Assembly: GCA_913057215.1 (NCBI GenBank)
Contig: CAJXNQ010000012.1
Coordinates: forward strand, 1-42,582
DNA length: 42,582 nucleotides
DNA from: an uncultured Gammaproteobacteria bacterium
GTDB lineage: Bacteria > Pseudomonadota > Gammaproteobacteria > Pseudomonadales > Litorivicinaceae
Reading direction: 5' to 3'
The notes beneath the pieces were generated by a model that saw nothing but the letters and a program-made list of their open reading frames with translations, made no database searches and was not told the DNA's origin. Positions 6,639-19,529 of the stretch are shown in pieces. Each line of letters opens with the position of its first letter. The stretch's first letter is position 1. The position numbers and the translations under genes were made by a program.

Positions 6639-7964
6639 CTAACGACCACCCACGGGAACTTCGAGTGTCTGCCCCAACCGGATCACATCGCGCTCGAGTC
6701 CATTGAGTTCTTTCAGAGCTTTCACCGACAAGCCATAACGTGCTGCAATCTCAGACAGAGTGTCACCCCGCTCAACCGTGACGGTCATTCGACTGCCTGC
6801 ATTGTCTTTTCTCCACGCCACAAAGGTATTGGCTGGGGGATTTTTCTCAAAATACCGTTTGATGCCGGTAAATATCGCCTCGGCAATACGCTCTTGCTCT
6901 CGCACATTGGAGAGACGCTCAGCATCGGATCGATTCGATAGAAACCCAGTTTCGACAAGTAATGACGGGATATCTGGACTGCGAAGCACTGCAAAGTTGG
7001 CCAGGCCAAGACGTTTTTTATGCACACGTCCGACCCGGGACAGATCTCTTAATAAGCCTTCACCCGCTTGTTTCGAGATACGGATCGCAGACTCCATCGA
7101 CATGTTCAAAAGCACCTGGCGTGTGTCATTATCAACGTCTCCAAGATCGACCCCGCCGGCTAAATCATCCGCGTTCTCAGTATTTTGTAGCCAACGCGAT
7201 AATTCCGAATTGGCACCACGCAACGACAGCGCGTACACCCCCGAGCCACGGACAGATCGATTTTTTGGGAAGCTATCGGCATGGATCGAGACAAAGAAAT
7301 CCGCACCGGATTGACGCGCCAATCTTGGACGTTCACGCAACGGAATGAAACGGTCGTCGTCTCGCGTCAACACCGCGCGATACCCAGGCTCGCCCTGGAA
7401 CTTCCGAGCGATTCGCTTTGAGATTTGCAACACCACCTCTTTTTCAACCACGCCATATGCGGATGCACCGGGGTCTCGACCGCCATGGCCTGGGTCAATG
7501 GCGACAACGATGTCACGCTTTTGTACCGGAGGTTCTGGCGTCGTTGTGACAGTCGCTCCTCGATCTGTCGCCGTTTCACCGGCCACATAGCCCACCACAT
7601 CGACGACCAAGCGATGCGGATATTGATCTTTGGGGCCCAACGCAAACACGTTGGATCGATAGTCACCGCCTAAATCAAACACAATACGGCTGCCGCGGCC
7701 GCGACTTGAGCTCCGAATTCCTTCAATCCGAGTGTCATCAACCTGACTCAGTGCATCAAGCGTTCTTGCGTCGAGATTTGTCACATCAACCACGAGACGC
7801 TTCGGGTTTTCCAGATTGAACTGAGAAAACTCAGGCTCTCCGGACAACTCCAGCACCACACGCGAGCTGTCTTGATTCGCCGATGCTCGCACAGAGCCCA
7901 ATTCAATGGCCTGTGCCGGCAAACATACCAACAGCAAAAAACCGAGCAACCCGCGAAGCTTCAT
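6639..7964 (-). CDS. amiB: N-acetylmuramoyl-L-alanine amidase AmiB/AmiC type with AMIN and LysM
   Basis: This periplasmic enzyme cleaves the amide bond between MurNAc and the stem peptide and helps split the septum. Start chosen at 7962-7964, where ATGA overlaps the tsaE stop and a signal peptide begins (MKLRGLLGFLLLVCLPAQA). The 441 residues comprise an AMIN domain (about 22-125), a linker, the Amidase_3 zinc domain (about 152-375) with DPGHGG (H160), E174, SIHAD (H228) and the catalytic E338 in LLVETGFLSN, and a C-terminal LysM (about 394-437; RGDTLSEIAARYG). This order is the one seen in pseudomonads. An in-frame upstream ATG at 7997 would add 11 residues inside tsaE and is unlikely. Confidence 0.95.
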   Translation of the reverse strand: MKLRGLLGFLLLVCLPAQAIELGSVRASANQDSSRVVLELSGEPEFSQFNLENPKRLVVDVTNLDARTLDALSQVDDTRIEGIRSSSRGRGSRIVFDLGGDYRSNVFALGPKDQYPHRLVVDVVGYVAGETATDRGATVTTTPEPPVQKRDIVVAIDPGHGGRDPGASAYGVVEKEVVLQISKRIARKFQGEPGYRAVLTRDDDRFIPLRERPRLARQSGADFFVSIHADSFPKNRSVRGSGVYALSLRGANSELSRWLQNTENADDLAGGVDLGDVDNDTRQVLLNMSMESAIRISKQAGEGLLRDLSRVGRVHKKRLGLANFAVLRSPDIPSLLVETGFLSNRSDAERLSNVREQERIAEAIFTGIKRYFEKNPPANTFVAWRKDNAGSRMTVTVERGDTLSEIAARYGLSVKALKELNGLERDVIRLGQTLEVPVGGR

Positions 7965-8428
7965 GTTGATTTCGGTGCCTTCATTTCGGATAACCAACGA
8001 TCCCCTTTTTCGGTCTGTGCAGACAGCGCGCAGATCCGACCGGGGTCATGCCACATCAGGTGCACGTCCAAGTCGGGCGTTGGCAACAACGGCCCCGCGC
8101 GCTCAGGCCATTCAATCAGTAACCCCTGACCATCCAACATATCGCGGAATCCAAACAATTCGAGTTCTTCAGGGTCCTCAAGGCGATACAGATCCAAGTG
8201 TGACACCTGCAAATCCGGCGAGATCGCATAGGTCTCACAGAGTGTGTAGGTGGGGGATGGAATGGCATCCGTCACCCCCAACTTTTTCAGTAAGGCACGT
8301 GCCAAATGGCTTTTTCCTGCGCCCAAATGACCCGTCAATGTCACCAGAAATGGGGCATCCGGACAGCTCTTAGCCAGTGCTTTACCAAGCTTTCGTGTCA
8401 TCGCCTCATCGGACAATTCAATGCGCAT
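7961..8428 (-). CDS. tsaE: tRNA threonylcarbamoyladenosine biosynthesis ATPase TsaE
   Basis: TsaE works with TsaB, TsaD and TsaC to make t6A37 on ANN-decoding tRNAs. The 155-residue protein has a Walker A loop GHLGAGKS (33-40), the conserved SPTYTL (58-63), HLDLYR (77-82) and IEWPER (105-110), all typical. I start it at 8426-8428, where the product aligns with the family; an in-frame ATG at 8543-8545 would add 39 uncharacteristic residues and run through the queG start. It is divergent from queG (41 bases between starts) and overlaps amiB by 4 bases, a common neighbour order. Confidence 0.95.
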   Translation of the reverse strand: MRIELSDEAMTRKLGKALAKSCPDAPFLVTLTGHLGAGKSHLARALLKKLGVTDAIPSPTYTLCETYAISPDLQVSHLDLYRLEDPEELELFGFRDMLDGQGLLIEWPERAGPLLPTPDLDVHLMWHDPGRICALSAQTEKGDRWLSEMKAPKST

Positions 8429-8469
8429 CAGGGATTCCGCTTCTATCTCGCTCTGGTAGTGTACCCGCC

Positions 8470-9555
8470 ATGACAGATTCTTGGCACCACAGCGACACGC
8501 TTCTTCGGCAATTGGACGAACAGGCCCGTCTGCTTGGCTTTTCAAAAATCGGCATCACCGATCCAGATGTCAGTGCACACACGGGTTTTCTGGATCACTG
8601 GCTCGCCCAAGGGTTCGAAGCCACCATGGATTGGTTTCATCGACACCTTGAGCTCCGTCGCGATCCGACTGCGCTGCAACCTGGAACGCGGCGTGTAATC
8701 TCTGTCGCGCTGGATTATCTGCCCGAAAACACCGACTGCATCGAGGTCTTAAATAACCCAGACGCCGCCTATATCTCGCGCTATGCGCTTGGGCGGGACT
8801 ATCACAAGTTGCTGAGAAAACGCCTCAAGCACCTGGCCGACTGGCTCGGTGACACAGTGGGCGAACATGGGTATCGCGTCTTTACAGACTCAGCGCCCAT
8901 CCTTGAAAAACATTTGGCTGAAAAAGCTGGGCTGGGCTGGATTGGTAAGCACACGCTGTTATTGTCACGGAGTGCGGGCAGTTGGTTTTTCTTAGGAGAG
9001 ATCCTCACAGACTGCCCATTGCCTCTGACTGAACACCGAGAACGTCCAAAGTGTGGAAGCTGTACGGCCTGCTTGGATATTTGCCCAACACAGGCGTTTC
9101 CAGCGCCATATCAACTCGATGCCAACCGGTGCATCAGCTATCTGACCATCGAACACGCAGGGGTCATTCCTGAGGAGTTTCGTGCGCCCATGGGCAACCG
9201 AGTCTTTGGCTGTGACGACTGCCAACTGGTATGTCCGTGGAACCGATATGCACAAATCGGTGATCCTGCTTTTAAACCCCGACACGGACTCGATCAGAGA
9301 CCGCTGCTCGAATTGTTCCTCTGGGATGAGGCCACCTTTTTGGAGTCAACAGAGGGCAGTCCGATTCGACGCGCAGGCTATGTCAAGTTTCTCGAAAATC
9401 TAGCAATTGGGCTTGGCAATGGATCGGCTCGACCCGAGGTCATTGCCGCACTGAATCAGCGGCTCGGTAAGTTTGGAGACGTCCTAGACACACACATTGA
9501 TTGGGCACTTAAGCAGCTCAATCAACGGCCATCAGCGTCTGACGGTAGTGCTTAA
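8470..9555 (+). CDS. queG: Epoxyqueuosine reductase QueG
   Basis: QueG reduces epoxyqueuosine to queuosine in tRNA wobble position 34, using cobalamin and two 4Fe-4S clusters. The 361-residue protein has the N-terminal DUF1730 region with TDSAP (D140, the likely acid), then C195-x2-C198-x2-C201-x3-C205-P, C221, and a second set FGCDDC-x3-CPWN (C248, C251, C255). The C-terminus is HEAT-like. The ATG at 8470 gives the family N-terminus; the ribosome-binding site is weak. It runs opposite to tsaE, and its last 38 bases overlap the tail of orn on the other strand. Confidence 0.96.
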   Translation: MTDSWHHSDTLLRQLDEQARLLGFSKIGITDPDVSAHTGFLDHWLAQGFEATMDWFHRHLELRRDPTALQPGTRRVISVALDYLPENTDCIEVLNNPDAAYISRYALGRDYHKLLRKRLKHLADWLGDTVGEHGYRVFTDSAPILEKHLAEKAGLGWIGKHTLLLSRSAGSWFFLGEILTDCPLPLTEHRERPKCGSCTACLDICPTQAFPAPYQLDANRCISYLTIEHAGVIPEEFRAPMGNRVFGCDDCQLVCPWNRYAQIGDPAFKPRHGLDQRPLLELFLWDEATFLESTEGSPIRRAGYVKFLENLAIGLGNGSARPEVIAALNQRLGKFGDVLDTHIDWALKQLNQRPSASDGSA

Positions 9556-10063
9556 GCTCTTCAATACTGTCTTTGATATCAGCCATCGCCAAATGCGCAC
9601 CACCCTTGGTAAAACCATCCAGCGCACTTGGTTTCCAACGCTTTGCCAACTCTTTGAGGGTCGACACGTCGAGATTCCGATAATGGAAAAACTGCTCCAA
9701 CGCGGGCATATAACGCGCCAGAAACCGTCGATCTTGGCAGATGGAGTTGCCACACATGGGTGACGTCTTTGGATCCACATACTGTGCTAAAAATGCGAGG
9801 GTCTCAGTCTCAGCCTGCGCCTCAGAAACATCCGAGGCTTGCACACGCGCTGTCAGCCCAGACTTCCCGTGTTGATTGGTGTTCCAGGCATCCATCTGAT
9901 CGAGCCGTGCTTGTGGCTGAGAGATTGCATACACAGGTCCTTCGGCCAATATGTTCAGAGACGCGTCAGTGACTAAGGTGGCGATCTCGATGATTCGGTC
10001 ATTCTCGGGCGAGAGCCCTGTCATTTCTAAGTCGATCCAAATCAAATTGAGGGGGTCTTTCAT
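9518..10063 (-). CDS. orn: Oligoribonuclease Orn
   Basis: Orn is the 3'-5' exoribonuclease that finishes off dinucleotides, including pGpG from c-di-GMP breakdown. The 181-residue protein matches the family length and has all DEDDh residues: D11 and E13 in IDLEMTG, D111 in CQDRRF, H157 and D162 in [11 protein letters not shown]. It is the last gene of the long leftward run; its ATG overlaps the epmA stop by 4 bases (ATGA). The 3' end overlaps queG tail to tail by 38 bases. Confidence 0.97.
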   Translation of the reverse strand: MKDPLNLIWIDLEMTGLSPENDRIIEIATLVTDASLNILAEGPVYAISQPQARLDQMDAWNTNQHGKSGLTARVQASDVSEAQAETETLAFLAQYVDPKTSPMCGNSICQDRRFLARYMPALEQFFHYRNLDVSTLKELAKRWKPSALDGFTKGGAHLAMADIKDSIEELKHYRQTLMAVD

Positions 10064-11004
10064 ACAGGCTCCATAAAGCTCAAACAGTCAGACAAACGCT
10101 CTGCACCGGAAACCACCATCAGTAAGCGGTCCAATCCAAGAGCCACACCATAACTCGTCGGGAGACCAGACTCGAGTGCATCGATAAGCAACTGATCACG
10201 TGGAACCTCGGGACGACCGAGTCGTTGACGGCGTGCTGCATCCTCATCAAACCGACGGCTCTGCTCGCGGGCATCCGTGAGTTCAACATAACCATTGGCC
10301 AGCTCAATGCCATCCAGATAGAGCTCAGCCCGTTTTGCGACCTGATCACCATCAACCGATGCAGTCTCGGCAAGACTGGCCTGCACTTTTGGAAAATCAA
10401 TCACAATGTGACCGGTCAATGCAGGCTCGATGTGTAAGGCGAATAACACATTGAGGAGGCTGTCATCATCCAGAGACTGCGCAGCGCGTTTGCCGACCTG
10501 GGGCGCGGCCAACTCGACCAGTTCAGCATGCTCTACTTGGTGGGGGTTCACCGACAACGCGGTCTCAAAACACGCGCGATAAGAAATCACCTCAGGCACG
10601 GAATACCCTGTGACAGTCACGACCAGCTCTTGGATGTCACGCACCATCTCGGCAAATGGAGTATTCGACGGGCGATACCACTCAAGCATGGTGAACTCGC
10701 AAGCATGGTGGCGTCCAGATTCACTGGCCCGAAACGCTTTCCCAATGCTGTGGATTGGCCTTGGATAGGCAGCCAAGAGCCGTTTGAGATAGGTTTCTGG
10801 AGAACTCAGCAAATACCCTTGACTCAAACCACCGGGATCATTGACGTGAAAACTGTCAATCCAAGGATCTGAGGCGGGCGCCTTGGCAATCACAGGCACA
10901 TCGACTTCCAGTGACCCGCGCGCGTGAAAGAGTGTGCGCACTTGGGCGATGAGCTCAGCACGGGCCTCGAGCATCGCGCCTGCGGCCGATGGCCGCCAGG
11001 TCAC
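10060..11004 (-). CDS. epmA: EF-P lysine lysyltransferase EpmA (PoxA/GenX)
   Basis: EpmA is a class II lysyl-tRNA-synthetase paralogue lacking the anticodon-binding domain; it attaches (R)-beta-lysine to EF-P. The 314 residues begin at a GTG (11002-11004) that overlaps the efp stop (GTGA). Class II landmarks include VDVPVI near 40, [36 protein letters not shown] (motif 2 region) and [12 protein letters not shown] (motif 3). It directly follows its substrate gene efp, and the radical-SAM partner epmB is about 29 kb away in this window. Confidence 0.95.
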   Translation of the reverse strand: MTWRPSAAGAMLEARAELIAQVRTLFHARGSLEVDVPVIAKAPASDPWIDSFHVNDPGGLSQGYLLSSPETYLKRLLAAYPRPIHSIGKAFRASESGRHHACEFTMLEWYRPSNTPFAEMVRDIQELVVTVTGYSVPEVISYRACFETALSVNPHQVEHAELVELAAPQVGKRAAQSLDDDSLLNVLFALHIEPALTGHIVIDFPKVQASLAETASVDGDQVAKRAELYLDGIELANGYVELTDAREQSRRFDEDAARRQRLGRPEVPRDQLLIDALESGLPTSYGVALGLDRLLMVVSGAERLSDCLSFMEPV

Positions 11005-11576
11005 TTCTTACCCGCGCGAGAAATATAGTCGCCGGTGCGCGTATCAATACGCAGCACTTCACCTTCCTCGATGAACAAGGGCACATTCACGACGGCGCCT
11101 GTCGAGAGTGTTGCTGGCTTTGATCCGCCTTGGGCTGTATCGCCCTTCAAGCCCGGATCGGTTTGCACCACTTCAAGTTCGATGTGGTTCGGCGGCGTGA
11201 CCGCCAAGGGTGCACCATTGAACAAGGTCACGATGTAGGTTTCTTGCTCTTTGAGCCATTTTTGAGCATCACCGACGGCTTTGGTATCGGCAGCATGCTG
11301 CTCAAAGGACCCGTCAGTCATCATGAAATGGTAAAACTCACCATCGCCATAGAGAAACTCCATGTCGAGATCGATGACATCCGCCGCCTCGACAGAGTCA
11401 CCTGACTTAAACGTCTTCTCAACCACACGGCCGGTTTTTAAGTTTTTAATCTTGACACGATTAAAGGCTTGGCCTTTGCCTGGCTTCACAAACTCGTTTT
11501 CAACAATCGAGCATGGATCGCCGTCAATCAGTACTTTCAGGCCGGACTTAAACTCATTGGTTGAGTAAGACGCCAT
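11001..11576 (-). CDS. efp: Elongation factor P
   Basis: EF-P rescues ribosomes stalled at polyproline stretches. The 191-residue protein has the KOW-like N-domain with the loop KPGKGQAF, whose lysine (K34) is the site beta-lysylated by EpmA/EpmB, followed by two OB domains ending [22 protein letters not shown] Shine-Dalgarno inside the rplI end precedes the ATG. Lying 3 bases after rplI and overlapping epmA, it is probably co-transcribed with both. Confidence 0.98.
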   Translation of the reverse strand: MASYSTNEFKSGLKVLIDGDPCSIVENEFVKPGKGQAFNRVKIKNLKTGRVVEKTFKSGDSVEAADVIDLDMEFLYGDGEFYHFMMTDGSFEQHAADTKAVGDAQKWLKEQETYIVTLFNGAPLAVTPPNHIELEVVQTDPGLKGDTAQGGSKPATLSTGAVVNVPLFIEEGEVLRIDTRTGDYISRAGKK

Positions 11577-11579
11577 GGC

Positions 11580-12026
11580 TCACTCTCCAGTGATCGAGAC
11601 CGTGATGGTCGCGAATACTTCAGCGTGCAACTGCACCTGCACCTCATGATCACCAGTTGTCCGAAGCGGACCCTCGGGCAAACGCACTTCAGACTTATCG
11701 ATGGTCAAGCCAGCCTGTTCAGCGGCCTCGGCAATATCGCGCGTACCAATTGAACCGAACAACTTACCTTCATCACCCGATTTTGCAGTGATGGAGACCG
11801 TCTGACTGTTCAATGCATCCGCACGTGCGGTGGCCGCATCGAGCGCCTCCTGAGCTGACTTCTCAAGCTCAGCACGACGCGCCTCAAATTCAGCGACATT
11901 GGCTTCGTTTGCAAGCACAGCACGACCCTGAGGCAGCAAGAAGTTACGCGCATAACCGCCTTTTACCGTGACACGATCACCAAGACCGCCAAGCTTTCCA
12001 ACTTTCTCTAACAGAATTACTTCCAT
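11580..12026 (-). CDS. rplI: 50S ribosomal protein bL9
   Basis: The 148 residues begin [17 protein letters not shown] and show the [14 protein letters not shown] signature (about 24-37) of the N-terminal rRNA-binding domain. A connecting helix (about 42-75) and the C-terminal domain follow. The ATG directly abuts the TAA of the DUF2232 gene, whose last codons (GAGGATGAG) supply the ribosome-binding site, implying translational coupling. Confidence 0.98.
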   Translation of the reverse strand: MEVILLEKVGKLGGLGDRVTVKGGYARNFLLPQGRAVLANEANVAEFEARRAELEKSAQEALDAATARADALNSQTVSITAKSGDEGKLFGSIGTRDIAEAAEQAGLTIDKSEVRLPEGPLRTTGDHEVQVQLHAEVFATITVSITGE

Positions 12027-12902
12027 TTACTCATCCTCATCATTTGGCGGCTCCTGCTGCGCTCTTGTTCGAAAATCGACAAAGGCATCAACCACCGCCA
12101 GTACTGCCAATAGCAACAGCAAATATGGCGTAAAAAATATCATCGCTGCGTAAAACATAATCAGGAGTCCTTTGGACTCCCGCATCCCTGTCAGTCCGTG
12201 CACCAACGCAATGCCAGAGAGCATCAGCGGCAGTGCGGCCACAGGCGTAAAACGCAACATCCACGGATCCAACATGAATCCGAACAACGCAATCAGCAAA
12301 CAGCCGGTGGCGAACATCGGTTGTAAGCGAATCGCTTCAAACTCGGCTTTAAACCCGCCTGGGTTGTACGCCTGTGCTTGCAGCGCACGTGCAAACATGA
12401 GTGCAAAAAACGCACTCAACATGTGCACAAAACTCAGTGCACCCACAGCCAGCGAGCCCATCCACGCATCGACAGTGGCCGCATCCACACCCAGCGATTC
12501 CAGTTGGCCTGGTCCAAGAACAGCCTCTTGAATCGCCACAACCAAGGCTTTCAGGGTCTCTTCGTACAGCCCGCCAACCAATAGCACCAGCACGATGGAG
12601 ACACCGAGAGCCACCTGAAGCACGGCCACCCAACTGAGGGTTGCATGCAATACAGCCGCAAACACCATGGTCAGCACCAAGACAATCAGCATGGCACTGT
12701 CACCAAATCCAGCCGTCATCGCCAGTGCAACGAGGGCAGGAATACCGGCAACCATGGGTGCTTGCGTGAATCCACGACGTAACCCATACAGGGCAACAAT
12801 CGCTGCACCCATCCATGACACCAGTGGTAAAAACAGGAGCGCTGAAGCCATCAGCGCGGCCCGCCACTCAGACGCCATTACATAGTGCGCCAACCGTGCC
12901 AT
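12027..12902 (-). CDS. DUF2232 membrane protein of the ribosomal operon
   Basis: A 291-residue, very hydrophobic protein with about eight predicted membrane segments and an acidic C-terminal tail (PPNDEDE). It lies exactly between rpsR and rplI, the position of the YybS/DUF2232 protein in pseudomonads. Function is unknown; the family is thought of as an S-component-like or ribosome-operon membrane protein, but I know of no assigned substrate. AGGAG precedes the ATG at 12902. Confidence 0.85.
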   Translation of the reverse strand: MARLAHYVMASEWRAALMASALLFLPLVSWMGAAIVALYGLRRGFTQAPMVAGIPALVALAMTAGFGDSAMLIVLVLTMVFAAVLHATLSWVAVLQVALGVSIVLVLLVGGLYEETLKALVVAIQEAVLGPGQLESLGVDAATVDAWMGSLAVGALSFVHMLSAFFALMFARALQAQAYNPGGFKAEFEAIRLQPMFATGCLLIALFGFMLDPWMLRFTPVAALPLMLSGIALVHGLTGMRESKGLLIMFYAAMIFFTPYLLLLLAVLAVVDAFVDFRTRAQQEPPNDEDE

Positions 12903-12916
12903 GGGACTCCTATGAA

Positions 12917-13147
12917 TTAAATGTCGTGCGAATCCGTGTAAGGCAGCAACGACAGGTAGCGCGCGCGCTTGATTGCAGTCGCTAACTGACGCTGATATTT
13001 CGCACTGGTTCCTGTAATCCGTGAAGGCACAATCTTACCGGTTTCGGTGATGTACTGCTTCAGAGTTTCCAAGTCTTTGTAATCGATTTCTTTGACGTTT
13101 TCAGCCGTAAAACGACAAAACTTACGACGACGAAAAAAACGTGACAT
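12917..13147 (-). CDS. rpsR: 30S ribosomal protein bS18
   Basis: The 76 residues ([13 protein letters not shown] at the start, then [19 protein letters not shown] and the [20 protein letters not shown] end) are diagnostic of bS18. The single cysteine near residue 11 is the zinc-independent type seen in many proteobacteria. AAGGAG stands just before the ATG. bS18 binds bS6 in the small-subunit platform, and the two genes are adjacent here with an 11-base gap. Confidence 0.98.
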   Translation of the reverse strand: MSRFFRRRKFCRFTAENVKEIDYKDLETLKQYITETGKIVPSRITGTSAKYQRQLATAIKRARYLSLLPYTDSHDI

Positions 13148-13158
13148 CTGTGTGCTCC

Positions 13159-13617
13159 TTATTCCGCGGAATCTTCAGCCGGTGAATCTTCAACAACTTC
13201 TTCAGCGACAGCCTCTGGCTCAGCATCATCTGTTGTATCCTCAGTCTGCTCGTCATCACGATCGCGGCGACGCTCAGAGCGATCGCGATCTTGACGGCTT
13301 TCAGCGGCTTTGATCGGTGACATGTCTGTGACGGCCTCGTCACGCTTAATCACCATGTTGCGGAGCACCGCGTCATTGAAACGGAAGGTTGTCGTCAACT
13401 CATCGAGAATCTCGACGGAACACTCAACATTCCAAAGGATGTAATGGGACTTGTGCAAATCGTTGATGGGATAAGCCAATTGACGGCGACCCCAGTCTTC
13501 AAAGCGGTGTACAGCACCACCAGATTCAGTGACGGTATTGGTATACCGCTCCATCATTGCAGGGACTTGCTCTGACTGGTCCGGATGGAACAGCAAAACG
13601 ATTTCGTAATGATTCAT
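13159..13617 (-). CDS. rpsF: 30S ribosomal protein bS6
   Basis: I start this at 13615-13617 ([17 protein letters not shown]), preceded by AAGGAG; an upstream in-frame start would add eight unlikely residues. Of 152 residues, about the first 100 form the bS6 fold. The rest is a strongly charged tail: an Arg/Asp-rich stretch (near 105-120) followed by an acidic run rich in Glu, Asp and Ala. Long acidic bS6 tails recall the E. coli protein, whose C-terminus is glutamylated by RimK; whether this one is modified is not known. First gene of the rpsF-rpsR-DUF2232-rplI cluster. Confidence 0.97.
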   Translation of the reverse strand: MNHYEIVLLFHPDQSEQVPAMMERYTNTVTESGGAVHRFEDWGRRQLAYPINDLHKSHYILWNVECSVEILDELTTTFRFNDAVLRNMVIKRDEAVTDMSPIKAAESRQDRDRSERRRDRDDEQTEDTTDDAEPEAVAEEVVEDSPAEDSAE

Positions 13618-13666
13618 ATCGCTCCTTACGGGTTTCGTCACTTGGCCAATCCAAATGACAAGGAGA

Positions 13667-13681
13667 CTGTCTTCAAGACAG
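13667..13681 (-). other. Hairpin in the rpsF leader / hfq trailer
   Basis: CTGTCT and AGACAG form a perfect 6-base stem with a 3-base loop, 50 bases before the rpsF start and 52 bases after hfq ends. No U-run follows in the leftward direction, so it is a poor terminator. bS6:bS18 autoregulatory leaders are known elsewhere, but I could not match their conserved bulge here. Confidence 0.3.
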
Positions 13682-13732
13682 CAGGGCCGCGGAGTCTAGT
13701 CGACTCGGCAGCCCATTGCAATCGTCGAAAGC

Positions 13733-13999
13733 CTAGGACTCGAGATCGTAGCGATCGTCGTCGTCATCCTCTTCCATGCCGGTGGCTGGAATTTTTACGT
13801 TACGTGCAGGCACGACCGTTGAAATGGCATGCTTATAGACCATCTGACTCACGGTGTTTCGCAAGAGAACGACAAATTGGTCAAATGATTCGATCTGCCC
13901 TTGGAGTTTGATGCCGTTCACCAAGAAGATGGACACCGGCACGCGTTCCTTGCGCAGGATGTTCAAGAAAGGGTCTTGTAGTGAGTGCCCTTTTGACAT
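13733..13999 (-). CDS. hfq: RNA chaperone Hfq
   Basis: The start at 13997-13999 follows GGGAGG by 5 bases and gives the canonical N-terminus SLQDPFLN. The 88-residue Sm-like protein has the proximal-face residues Q8, Q41-F42 and Y55-K56-H57 and the conserved [16 protein letters not shown] short acidic C-terminus (EEDDDDD) follows. It mediates sRNA-mRNA pairing. The usual miaA upstream and hflX downstream neighbours are absent: purA is upstream and rpsF downstream. Confidence 0.98.
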   Translation of the reverse strand: MSKGHSLQDPFLNILRKERVPVSIFLVNGIKLQGQIESFDQFVVLLRNTVSQMVYKHAISTVVPARNVKIPATGMEEDDDDDRYDLES

Positions 14000-14136
14000 G
14001 TTTACCTCCCGATACCGGACGGTCGTGGAGCCAATCTTCCTCTGCGGCTCCGAAAAGGCGGGTTTCCCCACGACTGCCTAAGTATGCATTGTTGTTTTTG
14101 ATTTATGAGGGCGAACACGGATGCTGCCCTTGCACA

Positions 14137-16388
<2,252 letters not shown>

Positions 16389-16458
16389 GATCCATCCCTA
16401 GACACGGTCAAAGGACGCGAGTGTAGCAAGAGTGGCACGAAGAGGCATCTCAGCGCTC

Positions 16459-17292
16459 TCAGACCAACAGGTAAGCCAAAGCGCTCAGATCACAATGTGT
16501 GATGCGATGCGGCGTTGATGCGGCCACCTTTGGTTTGGCTCGAAACGCCACGCCTACGCCGGCTTCTTGAAGCATGGGGATGTCGTTGGCGCCGTCGCCG
16601 ACCGCCATGGTGTGCTCAATACCAAGACCCATGCGATCACGCTCACGGATCAATGTCTCCACCTTCGCAGAACCATCGATGACCGGTGGTACCACCGACC
16701 CTGTGATGGCTCCATCGACACACTCAAGCGTATTCGATACCACAAAGTCCATCCCAAGCCGGGCGCCAATCCGATCTGCGAAGTAACTGAACCCCCCAGA
16801 GACAATCCCAGAGCGCACACCGAGTGCGGTCAAGTTTTCAAGCAAAATCGTTGCACCTGGCATCAGTTGAAGACGCTCGGCAATGGATTCCAAATGGGTT
16901 TCAGACAGCCCTTGTAACAACGCCAGGCGCTCGGTAAAGCTCTCCACGAAATCAAGGTCGCCCGCCATTGAGCGCTCCGTGATGGCCGCCACTTCGGCAC
17001 CGATCCCAAAGGCTGCTGCCAGCTCGTCAATCACCTCGTGCTGAATGAGCGTCGAATCCATATCAAACAGACACAATTGAATGCGCGCGTCAGGGACCAC
17101 CAAGAGATCCGCACGCGCGGCCTCAGCTGAAGACTCGAGCGCATCAAGATCAAGCCCGCTCGGGTCAAATCGAAAACACTGCGCAGTTGGCTGGCTGATC
17201 AGTTGCGACGGCGCCAGCCAGTCACCACGGCCTCGAATCTCCTGAGGGAGTTGATCGGTCACCGCCGCATTGACACACCAGAGCGCTCTCAT
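16459..17292 (-). CDS. serB: Phosphoserine phosphatase SerB
   Basis: SerB carries out the last step of serine synthesis, hydrolysing phosphoserine. In this 277-residue HAD enzyme, D77-M-D79-S-T starts the catalytic domain (nucleophile D77), [10 protein letters not shown] provides motif II and [10 protein letters not shown] the Mg-binding motif. The first 70 residues form a small N-terminal domain that is shorter than the ACT region of the E. coli enzyme (322 residues). Its ATG overlaps the parC stop by 4 bases, so it is translationally coupled to parC. Confidence 0.96.
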   Translation of the reverse strand: MRALWCVNAAVTDQLPQEIRGRGDWLAPSQLISQPTAQCFRFDPSGLDLDALESSAEAARADLLVVPDARIQLCLFDMDSTLIQHEVIDELAAAFGIGAEVAAITERSMAGDLDFVESFTERLALLQGLSETHLESIAERLQLMPGATILLENLTALGVRSGIVSGGFSYFADRIGARLGMDFVVSNTLECVDGAITGSVVPPVIDGSAKVETLIRERDRMGLGIEHTMAVGDGANDIPMLQEAGVGVAFRAKPKVAASTPHRITHCDLSALAYLLV

Positions 17293-19523
17293 GATTCGGC
17301 CTCGAGACGATCAACACGCTGAAAACCGCGCGGAAGCAGCTTGCCACGCCGTGCGCGCTCACCGACAAAATTTTCAAGATCTGTTGAGCTCAGCGTGACA
17401 TGACGCTTGCCCGCTTCGACCCGTAAGGCACGAAGTGGGGGGAGCACGCAGACTGCTGTGACACGGTGACCCTCTTTGAGGAGTGCAGGCGGGATTTGGA
17501 TCAACTTATTCCCCTTCCCGCGCGCGAGCTCCGGCAATTCACTGGCTTCAAAGACCAGTAGATGACCACTTGAGACCGTGACCGCAATGCGCGCCAACTC
17601 AATGTCAGTGATCGGGACTGGCGGAAGGAGCTGTGCATCACCTAAATTCACCACGGATTTGCCAGCCTTGTTACGCCCTAGAAGCGCGCTGTGCTCACAG
17701 ATAAATCCATAGCCGTGATCTGTTGCGAGCAGCCATTTGGCCTGCTCATCCGCCAATGCCAATTGCGTGACTTTCGCACCGGCCGGCAGATCAATCCGCC
17801 CAGACACCGGTTCTCCCTGGCTGCGCGCAGACGGCAACGTGTGTGTCGGCAGCGTAAAGGCACGACCGGTGGTGTCAAAAACCACCAGCGGTTGGTTCGA
17901 GCGCCCCTGCACGGCGGTTAAAAAATCATCACCTGATTTGTAAGACAGTGCGCGCGCATCCACATCATGGCCCTTGGCCGAACGAATCCAGCCGTTCTCA
18001 CTTAAAACCACCGTGACGGGCTCAGAGGGCATCAACTGATCTTCACGCAAGGCTTTGGCCTCAGCACGCGTTACGATCGGAGAGTGGCGGTCATCCCCAT
18101 AGGCTTCGGCATCCTGCGTCAGCTCGGCTCGCAACAAGGCGGTCATCTTGGCGCGCGACCCAAGCGTCGTCTCCAATGTGGCGCGCTCATCTTCTAAGTT
18201 GGACTGCTCAGTCTGAATTTTGACTTCTTCAAGTTTGGCCAAATGCCGCAGGCGAAGATCAAGAATCGCATTGGCCTGAATCTCCGAGAGTCCAAAGCGA
18301 GCGATCAACTCCTGTTTCGGCTCATCCTCCTCCCGAATAATCCGAATCACCTCATCGATATTCAGATAGGCAATTAAATAGCCCTCAAGCACATGCAAGC
18401 GATCATTGACCTGATCAAGTCGATGCGTGAGGCGGCGTGTGACTGTCTCACGTCGCCAGTCAAGCCATTCAGTGAGCAGCGGTTTCAACGGTTTGACAGT
18501 TGGGCGGCCGTCCACTCCGATCATATTGAGATTGACGCGATAGCTCTTTTCCAGATCCGTGGTGGCAAATAGATGCGTCATCACCTCATCGACGTTGACT
18601 CGATTTGAGCGCGGCGTCAGCACCAGCCGGATGGGGCTCTCATGGTCTGATTCGTCGCGCAAATCTACGATCATGGGTAATTTTTTAGCCTGCATTTGTG
18701 CCGCGATCTGCTCGAGGATGCGCGCCGGTGAGGCCTGATGCGGCAGTGCATTGACGATGATGTCACCCTCTTCCACATCATAGGTCGCGCGCATCCGGAT
18801 GGATCCATTCCCCGTTTCATACACCTGAGCGAGATCTTGCGGAGACGAAATGATTTCCGCGGTTGTCGGGTAATCTGGCCCTGGCATGAGCCGCATCAGG
18901 TCAGTGGTCGAGGCCTCGGGGTCATCCAATAGATGCACCGCAGCCTGAACTACCTCACGAAGATTGTGTGGCGGAATGTCTGTGGCCATGCCGACAGCAA
19001 TGCCAGTCGTTCCGTTCAACAAAATACTCGGTACGCGCGCCGGCAAGAGACAGGGTTCTTTGAGCGAGCCATCAAAGTTCGGTTGCCAATCAACGGTACC
19101 CTGACCCAATTCATCCAACAGCATTTTGGCGATCGGCGTGAGTCGTGCCTCGGTATACCGCATGGCTGCAAAGCTTTTCGGATCATCCGGGCTGCCCCAG
19201 TTACCCTGGCCATCAATCAAGGGGTAGCGGGTCGAGAATGGTTGGGCCAATAACACCATGGCCTCGTAGCACGCCGAGTCACCGTGTGGATGAAATTTAC
19301 CAAGCACATCACCGACCGTTCGCGCCGACTTTTTATGCTTCGATTGTGCAGACAATCCGAGCTCACTCATCGCGTAGATGATTCGGCGCTGCACAGGTTT
19401 CAAGCCGTCGCCAATGTGGGGCAGCGCGCGATCTAAAATGACGTACATGGAGTAATCCAAGTACGCCTTTTCCGTATAGGTCACGAGTGGAAGGCGCTCA
19501 AAGCCTTCGGATGATTCAAGCAT
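17289..19523 (-). CDS. parC: DNA topoisomerase IV subunit A
   Basis: ParC decatenates daughter chromosomes together with ParE. The 744 residues contain the breakage-reunion domain with [12 protein letters not shown] (S83 and E87 correspond to the E. coli quinolone positions 80 and 84 and are wild type), the catalytic Y123 in [10 protein letters not shown], and a six-bladed C-terminal domain. The spacing and the [19 protein letters not shown] stretch fit ParC better than GyrA. GAAGG lies 7 bases before the ATG but is inside a possible hairpin (19530-19553). No parE is in the window. Confidence 0.97.
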   Translation of the reverse strand: MLESSEGFERLPLVTYTEKAYLDYSMYVILDRALPHIGDGLKPVQRRIIYAMSELGLSAQSKHKKSARTVGDVLGKFHPHGDSACYEAMVLLAQPFSTRYPLIDGQGNWGSPDDPKSFAAMRYTEARLTPIAKMLLDELGQGTVDWQPNFDGSLKEPCLLPARVPSILLNGTTGIAVGMATDIPPHNLREVVQAAVHLLDDPEASTTDLMRLMPGPDYPTTAEIISSPQDLAQVYETGNGSIRMRATYDVEEGDIIVNALPHQASPARILEQIAAQMQAKKLPMIVDLRDESDHESPIRLVLTPRSNRVNVDEVMTHLFATTDLEKSYRVNLNMIGVDGRPTVKPLKPLLTEWLDWRRETVTRRLTHRLDQVNDRLHVLEGYLIAYLNIDEVIRIIREEDEPKQELIARFGLSEIQANAILDLRLRHLAKLEEVKIQTEQSNLEDERATLETTLGSRAKMTALLRAELTQDAEAYGDDRHSPIVTRAEAKALREDQLMPSEPVTVVLSENGWIRSAKGHDVDARALSYKSGDDFLTAVQGRSNQPLVVFDTTGRAFTLPTHTLPSARSQGEPVSGRIDLPAGAKVTQLALADEQAKWLLATDHGYGFICEHSALLGRNKAGKSVVNLGDAQLLPPVPITDIELARIAVTVSSGHLLVFEASELPELARGKGNKLIQIPPALLKEGHRVTAVCVLPPLRALRVEAGKRHVTLSSTDLENFVGERARRGKLLPRGFQRVDRLEAES

Positions 19524-19529
19524 GCGTAT

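Noticed and set aside
6760-7314. 184-codon plus-strand open frame within amiB
   Set aside because: Lies wholly antisense to the amidase domain, with no signature; typical of GC-rich shadow frames.
12027-12902. DUF2232 protein as an ABC or ECF transporter
   Set aside because: No ATPase or transporter motif is visible; only its position and membrane character are supported.
17289-19523. GyrA rather than ParC
   Set aside because: Length, the GDSACYEAM sequence and the C-terminal blades fit ParC; no GyrA-box was seen.
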